Shown: positions 59,231 to 64,000 of the stretch, piece by piece | Position numbering within the stretch: the first letter of the stretch is position 1 | Layout: every line of letters begins with the position of its first letter | Assembly (NCBI GenBank): GCA_030770545.1 | Contig: CM061104.1 | Coordinates: 14,331,001 to 14,395,000 of the forward strand | Direction: 5' to 3' | DNA from: Macropodus opercularis | Taxonomy: Eukaryota; Chordata; Actinopteri; Anabantiformes; Osphronemidae | DNA length: 64,000 nt | Translations under genes and position numbers: made by a program | The notes under the pieces: model-generated | The model's input: only the letters and a program-made list of their open reading frames with translations | Told to the model about the DNA's origin: nothing | Database searches by the model: none

Positions 59231-62200
59231 CTTCGCACTCGTGAGTCTGAGTGAGGAGGAAAGTTGTCAGGTCAGGATGAATGAGACAGGCGCAGTGATG
59301 GTGACGGCGGCGGTCACTCAGAGAAAGTGTGGAAAATCAGAAGGTGGAAGTCAACATCGCCAAACTTCAGCAAAGTTTGGGATGAGCCCGTGGAGCCTTT
59401 ATGGCGTGTTGAAGGCAGAGAGACACTTAAGACAGTTTGGAGAGAGCGAGAGAGCGAGAGAGGCAACAGAAGTGCAGAGAGAGGGATGTGAGTGTGGTAA
59501 GTCCAATTTTTGCGCGCAGTGAAGTGTTTAGGCTTGTTTAAAACTTCCTTTATAAAGACGTCGGGCCTATGACACATCGGCAGTGACTCACTTCATTCAT
59601 AAAAACACACACAGACACAAGCTCTCTCTCTCTCTCCCTCCTCCTCTCTCTCTTTCCTCCTCCCCTCCCTAGCGCTTGTCTCCCTTTGCGAAACTTTAAA
59701 AAAAACGTTCCGTTGTTGTTTTTTCTTTTTTTTTCTTTCCTCTATCACTTTCTCCCGTCCCGTCCGTATCTCCAGCACTTCCTCCGTCGCATCCAGCTGC
59801 CTGTGCCAATCAGTCCCATCTACCTCTTTTTATCTTTCCATCTCCAAATCTCTTCCCTCTCTCTCGGTCTCTCTCTGTCACTGCAGACCTTTAAAAAGCC
59901 CATTGTTTCATGTGTATCAGCACATCTCGTGTAAGCGTATATCTTTTGGAGAGCTACTTGTACCTGTCCTTTCTTTTTCTTGTGCTGACTGGCGGCTTGT
60001 GTTTGTGTTCAGGGGTGAAGAGTCACATACGCTTGTTTGTGCTTGTGTGATTCGAGTGGCTCTGCTGTTTTAGGCTACACATGCCACATTCCCTCTATCA
60101 TAGCTAATACGCACAGCAAACACCTTTTCTCTCCAATATTTCTCTCCCCCCTTTTCTCACCCCTTGCTGTTTTTTTTCGGAGCCCCTCCTGAGACAGCAG
60201 CCTGTTATTTCCACTGCCCCCCACCCACCTCCTTCTCTCTTTTTTTCACTCCTTCTCTCCCTCTCCAGGGTGAAGGAAAGAGTGAGGAGTGAGAGACGGA
60301 TAGAAGGAGAGAGAGGTGTTGTCCAGACCAGAGGGGCCTCTGAAAGTGTTGCATAGAAACAGTGACACACACACACACACACACATACCACAAGACATTT
60401 ACACAGACACACACTTGAGGGGTGGAGGGTGGTTAATGGGGTCAACGCAAAACATGCACATAGATGTATACACACACACACACACACACTGATGCTGGCT
60501 CGTAGGACAACACGCTGCTCTAACAAACCAAAACACACTAAAAGACACTTTCTAGCAACTGAAACTTGCAGAAAAACAACACAGTCCAGTGCATCTGCAC
60601 TCACAAGCGTCCGCACGCTCATTCTTTCACGCACACGTGCGTGTAGAGCAGGTCGGCCTGGAAACACTCAGTCAGGTGCAGTAAAGCGTGGTCCACTGTT
60701 GCAGAAGCACAAAACGTTAGTGCATCTGTAACTAACAAGGGAGAGGTACACACATACAAAGAGGGGGCGAAGGAGAGAGGGAGAAAAGGAAGAAAGCGTT
60801 TGTGAGTCTGGGTGTGAGATTAGGAGACCCTCAGTCACAGACATACACTCATGGTGTGGTTAGAAAATGATTAGTGGTGGGCCGTGTATACGCACAGTTG
60901 CACAGTCATACACATATACACACAGAGTTGCCTACACAGACAAACAAACACCCTTCAAATGATCAGGGGCCAGTGGCAGCGAGTGGGTGGCAGAGTTGTT
61001 GTGGTGAAAAGGGTCATGCTCTGTTTTCTCGGGTCGACACTAAGTAAGAAAAGCAGTCAAAGGGGGAGACCACGAGGAGAAGGAGAGGAAATAGATGAGT
61101 GCGGTTGGACGTAGGGAGATATTGACACACTCGCTCTTTTTAATTTCCCACATCAAAGGGTTGTTTGAAGACACAGCTGGGGAAAGAAGAAAAGAAAGAG
61201 TGAAGTTAGTCACTCTCCCTCGTTCCCTCCACGGGCTGCTTCTCATGGCGGGGGTCTCCTGGGTGGTTCTGAAGCACACAGTCTTCTTTAAGGCCGTCCG
61301 CCAGCACCGATCACTCACCCACTGTGGCACCCGGTCGGTGCCCTTTGAGCGAACGTGAGTCTGAGGGAGCGCGTGTGCACGTGTTTAGATGTCAGAGCGC
61401 AAGAAAGGCCACAGATCTTTGTTTAGACTTTTGTTTTTGTGTGTGAGAGCGCGAGCGCACACCAGCGCACGCCTGTTGGAAAAGGGGGAATCCAGGGTTT
61501 GTGTAAATGGGTGTGCGTACAGTATATGCGTGTAATTATGGGTATGCGGTGGTATAAATGCGGTGTCTGTATAAAGTGCATCAGTGTTTGTGTGTGTGTG
61601 CCTGTGTGTTTGTGTGTGGCCTTCATATGCTACCCATTACATCACCAATCTGTGTAAACCACCATAGGAGGAGAAACACAGTGAGACACTCAGACTACGT
61701 CCTCAAAGACATCAGAGAGGAAGGGGAACCTGTGACAGGGCCTGCCAGCGGCCTCGCTGCCAGACAAACTTTACTCACACAAGGTTTCCTGTGCGCCACG
61801 GCATGTATTCACACATTATTATTTCGGCTTCAGATCATTTGAACGGCTCACACTCTTTGCTCACCTTTTGCCAGGTTGTTAATCTGCACAGTTGCTCAAT
61901 TCATTCGTCGTTTGCCAAAGAGCTGTAACTTTCACAAGTTTGATTCAAACAAATTCAGAATGAGTAATAGCATAATATACTTCACTGTTTATTTCTCTGA
62001 CAAGGATGCGCTTGAGCAAGAATTGATTTTATTTATGTTGGGGATTTTTATTCTTTGTTTGCTTTAGTGCGACTGGGGTTGCGGTGTGATTATGAGAACA
62101 AATACCAAATCAGCCCATTCTGATAATGTTGATTTTCCTATAAATGTTTATTGCCGTGTCTTAATTTCCACGTCCAGGTGGAAGATAAAGCGTTCTTGTG

Positions 62201-64000
62201 GATTTTAGGGTTAAGTCCAGTGTTCTGCTTACCTCAGACGGTCATGTGCAAACAGTGAAAATTCTGGCCGTGACGCAGCACTGATCCGATGGTAAAAGGG
62301 ATTATAGGAGAAGGAGTAGTAATAAATTCATCATTTTTATGTTGCGCCCTCATTTCCTCCAGGGAATTCCAGCAGGGCCTGGATAAACAAATGCAGAGAT
62401 TATGTTCAAAGGAAAGAGCAAAGGTCCGACCTATTACTGTTAATATTTACTCTCCTATACCAGAACACTTTCAAGTCCCCCCATGATCTCGTCCACTCCC
62501 CCCTTGCCTTCGTCATTCTGTTTTTCAGTCATACTCTTCCTGCTAGTAGCGTGACTCGAGCAGGGTCTCCAATCTGGGGAACTGCCATGGCAACCTTACC
62601 CTTACTCTATATCATCATTGCTCCATTCCACTTCGCCCCTCAATGCCCCCCAATACATCAGCCTGCGTCAGAGAGCAAGTGAGCGTGTTAATAGTTTGGG
62701 GGAAGAGGGCGGAGTGGGGATAGTGACACACAGGAGGGGGCTGCAGATGCTGGGCAATAAAGTGACGTCTCTGACTTTCTCTTTCTCCTCGTCAAAGATC
62801 ACGTTAATGTGCCGCTGGCTCTCAAACAGATATATGACAGCAGACCCCCCCCCCCACACACACACTGGCAAGGCTTCAGTTGCAGTAACTCCCCTTGGAT
62901 GTGATTTACTAATTATGCATGTCAATTGCTCTCTTCCTTTTCCATGTGAGTGGCCAGATATAGCTGTTGTGCATCTGTTGCTTTGCCTTTTTATTAGACC
63001 GTTAAAGGAGGACATTAACCAGCATCATTAATGCAGGTTTCCTCCACTTGATCAGCTCACAGAGCAAAGGGACAGGATGCAGGGATGAAAGGTCTCTGAG
63101 GGAGAAAGATGTTTAAATCGGCTCTCTATTAAACGCACGTTTACGAGGCTTATTTTCTTTGGAAACCCAACTCTGTGGGACGTGATAAAACCCAGCGTGT
63201 GTGTGTGTAACAGCACGAGTCAGCCGAAACCCTCTCCCTCTCTGACTCCGCGTTGCTCACCTGCTCACGTTTTCCTTCTCGCTCACTGCGTCCCAGCAGT
63301 TTTACGTCTGCGAGTGAGGAAATCTCTGAATGAACTAGTTGAAGCAATAGGTCACAGACAGAGTGTGAGAAGGGAGGGAGGGGGAGGCGTACCGCGGGAA
63401 GCGAGCAGCCCACGCAAAAGGAACTTTTTACTGAGCAAACACTCTTTCCATCGACTCTGCTTGCTCTCTCCATCTCAGACTGGTGTTAATAACACCGGAG
63501 AGTCCGGGCCTGTCTCAGAGCTCCCGCTTGCTCCTTTGGTGCTCCCTCCTGCTCCTCTCACCGCCATTCTCAGTCGCCCTAAACATTCTTTCCTCTTCTG
63601 TCATATGGTGTCCTGTCTGCATCCCTTTCCCTCCTCATCTCCCTCACCTCCCCTCAAATCCCTCGTACTTTCTCTTTCACGCACTCGGCCGTTTCCACCT
63701 CGCATCCCTTTCGCCTCCCGGTTGTCTGTTTTCAATTGTGCTGTCTGTTGTGCCAGAGGATCAGTGAAATATAAACAGTACAACGTCTAAGCAATCAAAG
63801 CATGTGTGATCACTCCCATGTAATGATGCGCACAGAAATAGTGAATCTCTTTTATCACCTGGCTGCAATGTATCACTTGTACTACAAGAGCTAAAGTTAA
63901 AGTGAATGAAAGTGAAGCATCGTGCAGCGTTGTGCCCCCAGACTGCTCCTGCATTCCTGTCTGTGCATTTGTGCCGTCTACTGTATCAGCGCTGACCACT
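59231..64000. other. Region without a supportable gene, repeats and two exon-like segments
   Basis: About 4.8 kb left of the window edge. It contains pyrimidine-rich tracts (59620-59670, 60120-60260), CA repeats (60365-60386, 60471-60490) and a poly-C run (62846-62857). Two segments look exon-like: 61245-61353 on plus, which ends at a perfect donor, and 62740-62835. I recognise neither. It may be upstream or intronic DNA of a gene beyond the window. Confidence 0.4.
60365..60490. repeat. Two CA dinucleotide repeats
   Basis: CA tracts at about 60365-60386 and 60471-60490, in DNA upstream of il11. Confidence 0.85.

Noticed and set aside
59241..59522. 93-codon frame starting near the il11 promoter
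   Set aside because: No known family, purine-rich low-complexity composition, and no splice partner found.
59231..64000. Expected shisa7-like gene by analogy with the human order
   Set aside because: No cysteine-rich Shisa signature could be read on either strand in this stretch.
1..64000. CRISPR arrays, prokaryotic operons, rRNA or intact tRNA genes
   Set aside because: No regularly spaced repeats or complete tRNA folds seen; the only tRNA-like boxes belong to a SINE fragment.

Overview
This is nuclear DNA of a ray-finned (teleost) fish. Vertebrate genes are split into short GT-AG exons with introns often under 150 bp. The set includes atg12, foxj2, epn1, necap1, aicda and il11, and the aicda product has the long deaminase loop typical of fish. 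Microsatellites, a tRNA-like SINE fragment and a retroelement tail ending in a TCTA repeat also fit a compact fish genome. The species cannot be named from the sequence. There is no prokaryotic, viral or CRISPR signal.

Thirteen genes were found; exon chains were built by hand from reading frame, splice sites and remembered family sequences, and every chain closes in frame. In order: rcvrn last exon (+, 1-72); gsg1l2 (-, 1547-4090); atg12 (-, 6661-8899), head to head with isoc2 (+, 9260-10653); foxj2 (+, 11377-14353), tail to tail with epn1 (-, 16107-21510); an SBK-family kinase (+, 27187-30178); mfap5 (+, 35135-36031), tail to tail with necap1 (-, 37707-39999); then a run on the minus strand of aicda (40346-41813), nat14 (44851-45838), znf628 (46998-52653) and il11 (54865-59103). 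The last 4.9 kb holds no gene I can support, only two exon-like segments.

The genes share no pathway, but the neighbourhood is informative. From memory of the human map, foxj2, necap1, mfap5 and aicda match 12p13.31, while isoc2, epn1, sbk2/3, nat14, znf628 and il11 match 19q13.42, and rcvrn with gsg1l2 match 17p13.1. Here the first two sets are interleaved within 50 kb. epn1 and necap1 both serve clathrin/AP2 endocytosis; aicda and il11 are immune genes; mfap5 is extracellular matrix.

Points of interest: an isoc2 start codon apparently divided by an intron; an unexplained 81-nt hairpin at 26080-26160; an AU-rich decay element in the il11 3'UTR; an internally duplicated 17-finger znf628; a promoter-like cluster inside atg12 intron 1; and an epsin without a segment I expect in epsins. 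I found no clearly undescribed system.
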